Shown one piece after another: positions 45,741 through 57,720 of a DNA stretch of 64,000 nucleotides. Within the stretch, counting starts at the first letter, position 1. Every line of letters begins with the position of its first letter. The DNA comes from Limnanthes douglasii subsp. nivea (lineage: Eukaryota; Streptophyta; Magnoliopsida; Brassicales; Limnanthaceae). The stretch covers positions 124,976,376 to 125,040,375 of the forward strand of contig JAUPFV010000002.1 of the NCBI GenBank assembly GCA_036936605.1, in the 5' to 3' direction. Position numbers and translations under genes: made by a program. Below the pieces are notes generated by a model. That model was given only the letters and a program-made list of their open reading frames with translations. It did no database searches and was not told the DNA's origin.

Positions 45741-46875
45741 AGTAAATTCGACGGTTTCTAAGGTAAGAGAGAAAGAAAAGAAAAGAAGAGACGGTATTTT
45801 GGAGGTTAACGGGATCTCAAACGGAGAAAATTATTTGAAAAGAAAAACGGATATATATATATATATATATAGTTTGAGAGTATTTTTATCCATTTAGATT
45901 GAAGTACTAAATGGTACTATCTTATTTTTAGGTATTAGTTGGTAATAAGATAGGTAGGTATTAGTTGGTAATAAGATAGGTGAGTGAGTTTTTTTTGCAC
46001 TTATATATCAATATCAACATTCATAACAAATTTAAAACGAATGAATAAGGATTTATTCAAACTGAGAAATTTTACTATAAAATGAAATTAAATAAATTTA
46101 TGTTAATATTTTCTCTTTTTTCTAAATCAAGAATAAACACCACTATGAACAAATCTAACCATTGAAATTTTGAAGTGAAATATAAATATTGATAAATATT
46201 AAAAATAAAATATGATATTTGTTAGGTTATTGATCAAGATTCATAACAAATTCAACAAGAATAGATAAGGTTTTGAACAAAAATAATTCCATTTATTGAG
46301 TATTGAGAGTTTCAAACGGAGAGATTTTAGTGTAAAATAAGTTTGCTAATATTAATGTTTTTTCATTTTAAAATTCAAGTAAAAATTTAAACACAATAAT
46401 AGGAATAAATCTAACCATTATAATTTTGAAGTGAAATATAAATATGGACGGATATTAAACAAACATAATTAATTTATTATTTAAAACTTAAAATTAAAAT
46501 TCAGCTGTATTTAGTTGCTTCTGGAATGCCCTATTATACTGCGACCTATTTTACTATATATTTAATATTTTCTTTTTAAAAGAATCATAACAAATTCAAC
46601 AAGAATAGGTAAGAGTTTGAAAAAAAAAATCCATTTATTTAGTATTTAGAGTTTCAGAGAGATTTTAGTGTAAAATGAGTTTAAATATATTTATGCTAAT
46701 ATTAAAAAAAAAAATCATTTTAGAATTGAAGAATAAAAATAAAAGTTAAAATAATTAATATTTATAACTTAAAACTTAAATTTTGAAAATAAAAATTTGA
46801 TAAATAAAAGTTTTACTAACAGAATCATGAAAATAGTGAAATAGGATAAGGTAAAAAGAAAATTCTTTTTTGAAA
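45741..46875. other. Upstream region of beta-xylosidase B with repeated AT-rich modules
   Basis: Corresponds to 21090-23095. It holds an (AT)n tract at about 45850-45870, a duplicated TATTAGTTGGTAATAAGATAGG at 45935-45982, and the same three AGATTTTAGT modules as copy A (about 46066, 46320 and 46662). No gene is seen. Confidence 0.6.
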
Positions 46876-46878
46876 TTG

Positions 46879-46887
46879 TCTATATAG
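46879..46887 (+). promoter_or_regulatory. Candidate TATA box of beta-xylosidase B
   Basis: TCTATATAG in the same position as in copy A. Confidence 0.62.
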
Positions 46888-46930
46888 AGGCGAGCTCACT
46901 TTTATTCACCAAGGTGTTTCTAAGTCTTCC

Positions 46931-47053
46931 ATGGAAAAATGTTTCATCTTTGGTTTGTTTATAGTTTTGTATTGTTATTTGTTTCTAGTAATGCTGCCCC
47001 ACAGTATGTTTGTGATTCGGCACGTTTTGCGAATATGGGCTTGGATATGGTAG
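46931..47053 (+). promoter_or_regulatory. Overlapping out-of-frame upstream ORF (40 codons) of beta-xylosidase B
   Basis: The ATG at 46931 corresponds to the start codon of copy A. A run of five A (46935-46939) here replaces six A in copy A (23156-23161), so this ATG is out of frame with the enzyme. It ends at TAG 47051-47053, inside exon 1. Initiation here would compete with the true start at 46939. Confidence 0.85.
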
Positions 47054-49722
47054 ATTTCTCGTACTGCGATAAGTCTCTACCGTATGCAGCAAGGGCAAAA
47101 GATCTAGTGGGTAGAATGACTTTAACTGAGAAAGTTGCTCAAACCGGAGACAAAGCCACCGGAGTCGAAAGACTTGGTTTACCAGAGTATAAATGGTGGT
47201 CCGAAGCATTACACGGTGTGTCCAATGTTGGTCCGGGGACATATTTTGATTGGTCTATCCCTGGTGCAACAAGTTTCCCTAATGTCATTTCTACGGCTGC
47301 ATCTTTTAATCAGTCTATGTGGAGAAAAATCGGAAAGGTATGTGGATTGTTCGTTGATGATTAACAATTTAGTTACTTGGGATACAAGTAATCTAGTAAT
47401 GAACTGATTAGTGTTTTTTTTGTTGTGTCAGGCCGTATCGACTGAAGCCAGAGGAATGTACAACGAAGGACGTTCTGGACTGACATATTGGAGTCCAAAC
47501 ATAAATGTGGTTCGAGATCCGCGATGGGGAAGAACCTTGGAGACTCCGGGTGAAGATCCCTTTGTAGTTGGTACATACGCAGTTAATTACGTTAGAGGTC
47601 TACAAGATGTCGATGGAACAGAAAATGCCACCGATTTGAATTCCAGACCGCTTAAGGTTTCAGCTTGTTGTAAGCATTACACTGCCTATGATGTTGATGC
47701 TTGGTTTGGAGTTGATCGCTACCACTTCGATTCAAGGGTAATGACTTTCTTTTTTTGTATAAAAGCGGAGCTATTAAATATCTTGGTAATTAAAATCAGG
47801 TTTAACTTTTTAGGTGGCTTCACAAGATATGGAAGAAACATTTCAACGACCATTTGAAATGTGTGTGAAAGAAGGAGATGTCAGCAGTGTGATGTGTTCG
47901 TACAATCGTGTCAATGGTATTCCTACTTGTGCTGATCCACGACTTTTGAAACAGAAAATTAGAGGAGAGTGGAACTTGCATGGATATATAGTTTCCGATT
48001 GCGATTCTCTTGAAGTTATGGTTGACGGTCACAAATGGCTTGGGGACACCGGAGTTGATGCAGCCTCGCAGGCTCTAAAAGCAGGTTTGTTATTACTAGT
48101 CATTCAAATTACTTTACTATGGCACTTTTTTAGATTCTAAATTTTATATCTTTTTATATGTTAAGGATTGGATCTTGACTGTGGATCATACTACACGGAC
48201 AACCTCGAACAAGCGGTGACTATTGGACAAGTGAGAGAAAGAGAGATTGACACTGCACTTGAGAATCTATATGTTGTGTTGATGAGAGTTGGTTTCTTTG
48301 ATGGAAATCCGGCGTACGACACCCTTGGGAAGCAGAGTGTATGTTCTGAAGATCATATCGAGTTGGCTACGGAAGCAGCAAGAGAAGGAATTGTGCTTTT
48401 GAAGAATGATGATCAGATTTTGCCTTTGAGTTCCGACAAGGTCAAGAACCTTGCAGTTATTGGTCCACATGCCAATGCTACAGATGCCATGATTGGAAAC
48501 TATGCAGGTAGGTAACCAGAAAACAGCAAGACTATTTATTATCAAATTGCAAGAATAAGCTAAATTGTATTTTTTTTTTCTTTTAATTCAGGTATTCCGT
48601 GCCGTATCATTCCACCACTTTATGGCTTGTCCATGATGGCTAATGTGACCTATGCAAAGGGTTGCAGTGATATTGCATGCAAAAATGATAAAATGATATT
48701 CGAGGGGATAAAAGCAGCTCAAAATGCAGATGCTACTATCCTTTTTGTTGGTTTGGATCTGTCTTTTGAGGCTGAGAGTAATGACAGAGTTAACCTCTTG
48801 CTTCCTGGGTATCAAACTCAGCTCATTAACCAAGTTGCCGAAGCAGCTAGTGGTCCGGTTATTCTCGTGATCTTGTCTGCCGGTGGACTTGATATTTCGT
48901 TTGCAAAGAAGAATCCAAAGATCAAGGCCATTTTGTGGGCTGGTTACCCTGGAGAAGAAGGCGGTGCAGCTATTGCCGATGTTATCTATGGAAAATATAA
49001 TCCTGGTAATCCCGAAATATAAAGTTTAGATTTTTACTTATAGAAATGGATATAAAGTTTTCTGGTTATAATTATTTTGCTTTGTATTATTAGGCGGAAG
49101 ACTCCCAGTGACATGGTACGAAGCTGACTATGTTAATCAGCTACCGATGACTTCACTTAAATTGAGGCCTGACAATGAATTTGGTTACCCAGGAAGGACT
49201 TACAAGTTCTTCACTGGACCGACTGTTTACCCGTTTGGTTATGGTCTAAGTTACACAAAGTTTAAATACGAACTTGCATCGGCAAAGAAGATTCATAGTG
49301 TGAATATCAAGTTAAACAAACACCAACTATGTCGCCATGTCAACTATACTCAATACACCGAAGGAGTGAGCGGTGACATTGCCTGCAATGCGGTGTTGGT
49401 TGATGATTTGAACTGTAATCACAGATTTGGGTTCAAACTTTTGGTCAACAACGTCGGTAACGTTGAGGGAAGTGAAGTGGTGATGGTGTATTCAAAGCCA
49501 CCCGAATCGATAGATGGAACACATATCAAACAAGTGATTGGATTTGAGAAAGTAAATGTTGCAGCAGGAAAGAGCCAAGAAGTGAAATTTGTGTTTGATG
49601 TTTGCAAGAGTTTGGCAATTGTGGATGCAACTGCCTATAAGATTGTTCCTTCTGGTATTCACACCATTATGCTGGGAGATAGTGGTGTTTCAATCTTAGT
49701 TAAAGTTAATTACATTCATTAG
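46939..49722 (+). CDS. GH3 beta-D-xylosidase / alpha-L-arabinofuranosidase, copy B
   Basis: Six exons give 786 residues: 46939-47337, 47432-47737, 47814-48084, 48166-48507, 48592-49005, 49094-49722. Exon sizes equal those of copy A except exon 1, nine bases shorter because the start moved to the second Met. The signal peptide ([12 protein letters not shown]...SNA) is intact. The catalytic motifs are the same as copy A: VSDCDS with the nucleophile at Asp297 and SFEAESNDR with Glu501. Differences from copy A are scattered, for example HLW for QLW, LDMVD for [11 protein letters not shown] for AWLGVD, EFGYPG for ELGYPG. It should have the same secreted wall-glycosidase function. It converges with NPSN13, leaving about 480 bases between the two stop codons. 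Confidence 0.92.
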
Positions 49723-49804
49723 GTTAGTTTATGCTGTTTGAATTGTGCATATGCAGGATTTGCAATTCTAGGTAGCTTTGTTATTCTAGGTCCTCGGTCA
49801 ATTT

Positions 49805-49810
49805 AATAAA
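49805..49810 (+). terminator. Polyadenylation signal of beta-xylosidase B
   Basis: AATAAA 82 bases after the stop codon, as in copy A. Confidence 0.7.
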
Positions 49811-50205
49811 AGAATGAATCTTGCACACTTCGGTTGAGCTTGTTCAAGCAGCTAATTTTCTTCAAAACTAGCTATAAATAATCATTTGAATTTCAGTTTA
49901 CTTTATAGATTACTTTTATCAAATTTGAATATGAAGAAAAGGAGAAAAAGTTCAAACATTCAAAGGAAAATATAAATACAGAATGTAGACACAAAAAGTA
50001 TTAATCTGTATTTCAGCTACTTTGTTCTTCTCACATAGGATTTACAAAGAAAAGTTGCAAAGAACGTATGCACATCTCAGAAGAAAAAATAATCGAATAA
50101 ATGAAAAATCCGGTAGATGAAACAACTAGAACCATATCTCTGTCCATTATAACACAGAACACAAGTAGGATGCAAATGAGTATTTCCTTTTCTGGAAAGA
50201 TGATT

Positions 50206-52929
50206 CTATTGAAAATTTTCAGAAGTCTGTAGATACAAAAGTCGTCTAGCCGGTGCTGGAGGTGCCAATCCGGGAATGTCCCGTATATCCTTGTTGTGTG
50301 GGTTGACAATCTGAAATCATTTAGTAGTTTCAGTAAAGAGGTCGGTGGAAAAACCATTCTAGACATAAACAGATTATAAGTTGTAGAGTTTATGTCTTCA
50401 AAGAAATTTCTTGCCATTTATTCAAATATGATCAAAGGAACTTTTTCAAGCTACCAGAAAACTTAAAGAGTCCGTCCGTATCTCAAAAACTCAGTGTAAA
50501 AGAGAAGGAAGTCAGGACTTGAAAAGTTTATTGCCTTTCCTTGACATTTACCAACCTCATTTTTCTTACTAGCAGAAATGGGAAGCAATAAGATGGTTAC
50601 TGTTTCCATACTAATTTCCAAGATCCCAGAAAACACATACTAGATGGAAAACGAAAGAAAGTACCTTCACAATGATAATAGCTATCACACCACAAACAAT
50701 GAGCAACAAGAACATCATTATGCATTTATCTGTAGCCACCTGTAAAAGGGAAAAACAAGGTAAATTTGTAGCAAGTCATGTAAAAAACTTCAAAGTAAGG
50801 GCACAAAGCTACTAACCTGCCTGCCAATCTCCTTCACCAACTGTGAGGCTTTCTTAATGGAGAAGTGAATTGTGTCAAGCTCATTAACAACGCGGCCCAT
50901 TTGGTCAGTCTGCAAATATTCAGATTATCATTTTAAAAGGCTAATATTGATGGGGATAAAAATTACTTGCGAGTAAACCAATGTCATACTCACTTGTCCT
51001 TTCAATTTACCAGCAGTTTGAGTCCCCACTTCTATCGTTTGTTGAACAACCTAAAACCCAATTAGAAGGTTAGAAACACATACAGTAACGGCTATTGAGT
51101 AAATGAGTTTCAGTGCCATTTTACCTGTTTTGAGCGTTCAATTGCCTGATCCGTTTCGTCCATCTTTTGGGTTCCAGCATGGACAAGCTCTTGATTTGAC
51201 ATAGCTTTACATGGAAAGATGTATAAGAGAATTAATACAGTCAGATGGATAGTTGATGTGACACTGAAAATTCAATATAGCAGAAAAATTATGAAGCACT
51301 TGAGTTTGAGTAAAAAACATTATTTATTTGTCTGATTATGATCAAAATAAATAATTTATACGATACTACTACCAGCCACCTCATAGCCCATAAAAATTAG
51401 ATATACAACTCAATAATATGTAATGACAGTGATAGGCACTAAGCATAGAACAATTATAAATGGAATAAAATGTGTGTTTCGTAGATTTATATTCAGATTA
51501 AAAATGTTGGAAACGTAAAACTGCAGCTATAGTTAAGATCTCACATGAGGCAACTTGAACACCATCATTAGCTGTAGGTTCACTAGGTCCGGCTCCAGAA
51601 TCAAAAAGCTCGGCTTTCTTATCAACAGTAGACAGATACCTGGAATTCGGCCACAGCAGTTATAAAAAAATGAACCTGAGTTCCAGACTACAGAAAGATA
51701 AGTTCAAAAAACTTGGCATATTAAAGAACTTACCTCTTTCTTAAAGCAACATAGGAATTCAATTCTTTGATCTGCAAAAAAGCAAAGACAAATAACAGAA
51801 AGATGTTATATTTAAAAATGGTCTCTCTGATTCTCCAAACAAAGAAAAACATACAGCAGTAAAGAACTCTACCATAGATTGTTTTTCGTCATTAAGTTGC
51901 TTAGTTACTTCGGGAGAATTTCTGGCTTCCTCATCTTTAACTTCACGATCAAATTCTTTGACCAATCTATCACAATTCAAATTTATATATTATGTAAAAT
52001 CTAAAATATAGATTTTTCTTTTGAAAGAGAAGCCTCAAAGATTTTATGTAAACGAATTTACATTCACATGTTCTCCTCTTAATCTCGTAGCATACTGGAT
52101 ATAATTAATAACAATATATCAAAGCAGGAGAGATATGATGTTTACCTTTTACACTCCCTCATCTTCACAGTAAGTTCTTCCAGCTGTTTGCTTTGTCTGC
52201 TGGAATCTTTAATCTTATCCAACTTGGGGAAGCCATTGCTGAATACAAATGTCACGTTAGACGCTAAATTACAGGAAAAATGTGTTTTCGAATGAATGAT
52301 GTACTTCTGGCACAAAATCGTAGGCTCCTACAATCATGATCTTCAAATGCACAGCTAAAAAAATCTGCTTCTATCAGTAAAAACCACAACTAAGAGAACA
52401 AAATCACTACATATTCTGCTTTTACAGTAAAAACCAACTAAAAATTCGATTATGAATTATAAGCTTCGCTTTTGTCAATGACAACATCAATGGACAATTT
52501 GATCTTCTTCTCCGTTCTTAAAGAGTCATATAAGTAACATAAAAATCAGTTCATCCTCAGTTTCATTTTTCACCAAGTTGTGTCACCAAAAGAGATGATT
52601 ATCTCTCTCTATCTCTCAAAGTTTCAAACTTCATTCCTCCGGAGAAGCTAAAACTACATCTTATGACCAATAGAAGAACTAAAATGACACGTTTATAAAC
52701 AAGATGAACCCTAACAGCCCAAAAACCAAAACCCAGTTACCAAATCCAAAAAAATAACCAAAAGACGACTTAGAAATCAAAACTCCTGCCTAAATAAGTT
52801 TATGCATAGTATAGATGAAGAAGAGAGACACAGATCAATAAAAGAGACATACGAGAGAACTCGAAAATGGTCCTGAATTTCTCCATGGATCTGCTCCAGT
52901 TGTGGACTCAAAGGCAAGTTGGTGGACAT
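50206..52929 (-). CDS. NPSN13: Novel plant SNARE 13 (Qb-SNARE)
   Basis: Ten exons on the minus strand join in frame to 268 residues: 52853-52929, 52146-52238, 51873-51966, 51734-51771, 51545-51639, 51125-51204, 50994-51050, 50817-50909, 50665-50739, 50206-50310. All introns are GT-AG. It starts MSTNLPLSPQLEQIHGEIQD. The N-terminal helical region contains SSRQSKQLEELTVKMRECK and RLVKEFDREVKDEEARNSPE. The SNARE motif spans about residues 137-209 (ELVHAGTQKMDETDQAIERS, GQTDQMGRVVNELDTIHFS), with Gln178 as the likely zero-layer residue. A C-terminal anchor (MMFLLLIVCGVIAIIIV, about 216-233) and a short tail with DIRDIPGLAPP follow. NPSN proteins act in vesicle fusion at the plasma membrane and cell plate. 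Length matches NPSN13 (about 269); NPSN11/12 are less likely. It appears intact. Confidence 0.93.
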
Positions 52930-54117
52930 TTTTTGCCGGCGAAATCAAAATCCCGGCTAAAAGAGCAAAAGGTCGACTCCTGTAAGTCGAAGTTCAACAA
53001 TCAGGAACGGCCACCAACCCTGTTTAGCCACATTGAAATCTCTCGACTTTTTCGATTTGACGTGTGCTTAAGACAGATTTTGGTCAGTATGAGAAGATTA
53101 TTACGAGAATGATTAAGAAGCAAATATGAATTTTTAGGGCAAAATCGCTAAGATGAACGCGTGGAAAAAAAAGGGAAAGAGAAGAAATTGCTGTCTGTCT
53201 GGTGATACTATTATTCTATAATTTTAATTTAATTTGGTAGTTTTTATTTTCATGCCCTTATACTTTTATGTATTATCTCCATTGTGTCTTTTTCTATTAT
53301 TTTGAGTATAGTTGTTTTTTTTTTATAGTTTTAAATTTATGTTTTTTAAATATATTTTTTATATCATCTTGCGATAGATTTTTCACCCCACAATATAATG
53401 TTCGGAAGCGTACGATTTTTTAAAAAAACTTAAATGAAGCATTTTATTTGATATAAAGTGGTTGGTTACATTGAGATTCGGTATTAAGAAATACACGAGA
53501 CGAAAAATAATATTAGATAGTCAAATTTTATTTTTGAAAGACCGCATATCTCTGTGCAACTTCAGACAAAGAAAATGAACCAAAACGATTGATGTTCTCC
53601 AGATTGCTAAAAAGTTGATGAAGAGCTTTTGTTGTAAGATTTGGATTATCGTCCCAAGATTTCAACAAAACTCATCATGATTCTTCCTTCAATCATTTAA
53701 GAGAATCATTTCTAGAAAAAAATTGAGCTCGCTACTCATGTACGCTTACATTAGCACCGAATTATGATGATTTAATTTTCTGGATTTCCTCAGCTTTTTA
53801 ATGATTACCGCTTCATCTTCCATATAGGGTTATCCTCTCGTCAAGAGAAATCTCAATTTAATCTTTGAAGATATGATGCTTTGACTATGAAATTCGGATA
53901 TCATGTCACATCGGCATGTCCATGTTGTGATGCTTCTCAGTTGAATAATGTAAGTATTTTGTTGAATCTTATTCTTTCTTACGGATTATTATTTACCTTG
54001 ATTGGTACCATTAAAATCTATAGACAAGAGAAAACTAGCATATGTTTTCGAGGATATACATGATTCTATTCTAATGTAACACAACTTTATGCTTTCAAGC
54101 ATAAAGATAACACTCAA
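52930..54117. other. NPSN13 upstream region and AT-rich spacer
   Basis: 52930-53160 is the probable leader and promoter of NPSN13 (minus strand); no TATA box stands out. 53160-53520 is AT-rich. At 53527-53680 the minus strand has a clean short frame ending FSLSEVAQRYAVFQK and stop, preceded by stops. At 53850-53955 the plus strand has MKFGYHVTSACPCCDASQL and a GTAAGT donor-like site. I recognise neither; both may be gene or LINE fragments. Confidence 0.45.
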
Positions 54118-54471
54118 TTAAATAGGAGCTTCAAAGTTATTGAATTCAATCTTCATTTTACACTTAAGAGTCCACTTTGCTCGCCAATCAGTAACTTTAT
54201 TTTGGTCTCTGTATATGTGGGGTATGACCATTGATGGAGAAATTAGGCGCTTACACCAGTTAAGAAGAGGCTCAATAGTCCAAGGGGTTTTACCTGAAGA
54301 GAGAAGCTTGACTAGTATTTGAGAGTTACTTTCAATAAAAACTCTTATAAGGCATTTGTTCTTACAAATTTGGAGAACCTCAAAGAGGGCTCTAGCTTCA
54401 GCCATGATAGGAATTATTTTTTCATATAGGTTACCAAACCCATGTATAAATTTACCCTTGTTGTCTCTCAT
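54118..54471 (-). pseudogene. LINE RNase H (RVT_3)
   Basis: A 117-residue frame with IPIMAEARALFEVLQICK, FIESNSQILVKLLSSGKTPW, and HIYRDQNKVTDWRAKW near the end, where the family has H..RE.N..AD.LA. Aspartate after VT is kept, but LA is changed. It is the 3'-most coding part of the LINE and is cut off from RT by stops. Confidence 0.8.
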
Positions 54472-55059
54472 AATTCACTTACCACTAGCCTCACCATTAG
54501 GTAAACATGACACGTATTTGTTTAACTTGAATCTATCAAGAAGATAAGGAGACTGGGTGAGGTGAATAGGCTTCTTTTTATCCTTTAAATGATTATAGCA
54601 GCCTAGCTCTAGTGTAGCATTTTCATCATGGACCAATGCACTTTCTTTAACATGTTAGTGGATCAATATTAGTTATAATATACTTAATATATGTGACATA
54701 AGAACTAGCAGAATTAGTGAGGCCATTAAACTTTGTTTTATTCTTGGATGTTCATATTACCCAATAGATAATTACGAGGAGAATATTTCTAGCATGAACT
54801 TCCTTTTGAGTAGATCGGGACCAGCTTCCTACAATGTGAGCGATAGTCATATATCTCATAATTTTGACTATAAAGATAGCAGGAAAATGAGACCAATATG
54901 CATAAGTACAAGACACAAACAAATGATTGGTGATTTCAATATTGTCATAAAATTGACACTTTTAAACACCATTAAAATGTATCTTTTCTGAATGATAGAG
55001 TTAGTAACCGGTTGTTCAGGAGTCTCCAAAGCAAGAAGAAGCATTCCATAGGAGTAATG

Positions 55060-57060
55060 TTGTTCCATAGCTTTTTGAATAGGTTTGATTTGTTGTGCTT
55101 CATTCTGATATAGTTCTAGGTATCTTTAGTGTTGAAGTTACCTTCTTTAAAAATCATCCATGTTATAATATCTTCCTCATGGTATTTTATACCAGTTTTC
55201 TCTATTTTTCTTTATGCTAGAAGTAGTTACCATACCTCTCAATTTGTCTATATTCTATATATCATTATCTTAAAAAGTCTTGACTTTGTCTATTTTGAAC
55301 CAACTATTATCAGTATTGTCACCAAGTATTATAAAAGGAGTAGGGTGACACCATTTGTCCAGCCAAAAGTCCACCTCACCATTACCTAATATCCATATAA
55401 TCTTAGATTTAGTGAAGTCTTTGATGTTGGATAGCCTTTTCCATGTTTGAGAATTGATCTTAGTGTAGTTGGAATGTATGGGGTGTTTATCTTTACAGTA
55501 TATATTGTGTAATTACTTAACCTACAAGGATTTATTTTCATTAAATCTTAGCCATAACTTATAGAAGAAAGTGTCCTTGATGTTCTTAAGTTTGTTGACA
55601 TTCAGTCCACCTTCACTAAATGGTCTATATATGTTGACCAGTTTGTCCAATAAATTTTGTGAGTATCCTGAGTAGAGCCTCGCATAAATTTGTTGAAGAT
55701 ATTTTCTATTCTATAAATCATGTTCTTAGGAAGGTGGCAGATTTGCATCCAATACCTTGGTATAGACATCAAGATAGAACTGATTAATGTAAATCTTCAA
55801 CCATAAGATAGGTGTTTGTCCTCCTAATAATTAATTTTACTTCTGATTTTTTTATCAAAGGTTCATAATCACTAGCTCGATTGTTAGTATTTAAGGTTAT
55901 TCCTAAGTATATGGTTAGGAGACTATTAGTATTGAATCTTGTCTGATTAACTAGGGTTGAAATTCTAGAAAATGATAAGCAAGATGAGTTGATAATAGTT
56001 TTCTTGTCTTTATTAATAGAATGGCCATATATATCTTGATACTTCTATAGAAAGGTACCAAGGGCATCAATTGTTGAAATAAGGTCATTTGTGAATATTT
56101 ATATATCATTCGCAATCTAAGACAATGGATGATGGTAGGACTTCTAGAACTGTATTGTATTATTCAACTGCTTTCATATAAGATATTGAGTCTGATAAGC
56201 ACTTCTTCAGCTATGATAAAAAGATTTAAGGATAAATGATCTTCTCTCCTGATACCCCTCATAGTTTTAAAGTAACTTTAGCATCACCATTTATAAAAAT
56301 GGAAACATAGACAGACTTAATCATTATTTCTATAATATTGACAAAAATAGAGTTAAATCCAAAGACATACATGACTTTAATTATAAAACTATAGAAAATT
56401 GTGTCGAATGCTTTGGTCATGTCCACTTTGACAATGATATTACTATGCTTTATCTTCATGTTAAGGTCATGAATCAATTCTTTTGCAAGGAGAATTTTGT
56501 CCTGAATAGATTTATCAAAGACAAAGGCCCATCGGATATCAAATATAATTTTAGGAAGTAGTTTGGCAAGCCTATTATTAAGAACTTTTTACATAATTTT
56601 ATTCATTAAAGTACACAAGCTTATTTATCTGTAATATTTCCATGATGTAGGGTTGCTGGATTTGGGGATTAGGTAGATACCAGTGGCCAGGATGCCTTAA
56701 AGGACAGGCTGGCTTTAAATAAATGAAATCATAGCAGCACATATATCTTTTTTTATGATATTTAAACAAATTTGAAAGAAGAAACTATTAAAGCCATCAA
56801 TTTCAAATGCTCTTGTGAGGTTAAGGCCACTGATGACACCAAGAATCTCTTCTTCAGATAGAGGAATCATAAGTAAGCATTATCTTCATATGTTATCAAA
56901 TTATAAATTTAGGAATAATATTGAAGTTGTTATCATTCATCAGTAATATTTAGGTAGGGAAGATCAATTAGGATTTCTTTAAAGGAGGTATCAGCTGAGA
57001 TGCCCAATAGATTAGTGTAAGTTATCTTTTCAGTACCATCTCTAATACTAAAAATTAATG
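55060..57060 (-). pseudogene. LINE reverse transcriptase
   Basis: The best piece is 56477-56259, where VKVDMTKAFDTIFYSFIIKV carries the first catalytic aspartate region (KLDMSKAYDRV in the family). Other RT blocks are spread over several frames, with many stops. The YxDD box could not be placed with certainty. Confidence 0.7.
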
Positions 57061-57207
57061 TTTATCTTTCTCTTATTCTTAACAAGGTTATGATACACAA
57101 CCATGTTGCTGTCACCATCTTTAATCCAATTAGAGTAACATTTTTGCTGCCAATAAGACTCTTCTATAAAGAAGACTTGAAGATGAAAGGTAATGGTTGT
57201 TGGTATT

Positions 57208-57720
57208 CTAAAATTTAATTTCAAGATACTTGACAGTTTCTTCAGTTTCCAAAAATTTATCAAATATGTTACCAAAGTTATTCATATTCCAGATTATAAG
57301 AGTCTTTTTAAGCCTTTTAGTCTTGTTCAAGAACACATACATAGGAAAGTTATCTATGTCCTGATTCCAACTTAGCTCAACAATGTTAAGAAATTCGTGG
57401 TTTAAGGACCATATGTTCAAGGACTTAAAGGATTTATTAGGATTATTTTTGTCCTGGGAGATAGTTATATAAATAGGGGTGTGAAGCACCATAGTTTCAA
57501 TAAAGTAATCAGAATAGACTGAATTGTAAGGGACACGGTCCAACCTTTTCCATTTGTTTTATTTGTCCATGTGTATTTAGTACCAGCATAACCACCATCT
57601 TTAAGGAAGAAATCTTATATGGTATCATTGAAATCTTAAATGTTGTTTAGGCAAGTAGATGAGCAACCAATCTGCTCATCATTAGATGAAATAATATTGA
57701 AATCTCCCATAATAATCCAT
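57208..57720 (-). pseudogene. LINE endonuclease C-terminal part
   Basis: At about 57710 the minus strand reads WIIMGDFNIISSNDEQIGCS, the GDFN box of the apurinic-like endonuclease. At 57543-57208 it reads LDRVPYNSVYSDYFIETMVL and then LIIWNMNNFGNIFDKFLETE, the endonuclease-RT linker. Confidence 0.75.

Larger units (their letters stand above)
44876..52505. repeat. Segmental duplication, copy B
   Basis: The partner of 20141-34600. This copy is continuous from the DUF1985-Ulp1 5' end through beta-xylosidase B and most of NPSN13 to intron 1. Here the DUF1985-Ulp1 gene and NPSN13 extend beyond the duplicated borders on both sides, so copy B looks like the source and copy A the derived insertion. 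Confidence 0.85.

Noticed and set aside
23152..49722. A two-gene artefact from assembly duplication of one beta-xylosidase locus
   Set aside because: Flanks, introns and coding sequence differ at many sites, and the two copies have different neighbours and insertions, so they are distinct loci.
52867..53112. Plus-strand 81-codon frame near 52.9 kb
   Set aside because: It overlaps NPSN13 exon 1 and promoter in antisense and has no recognisable domain.
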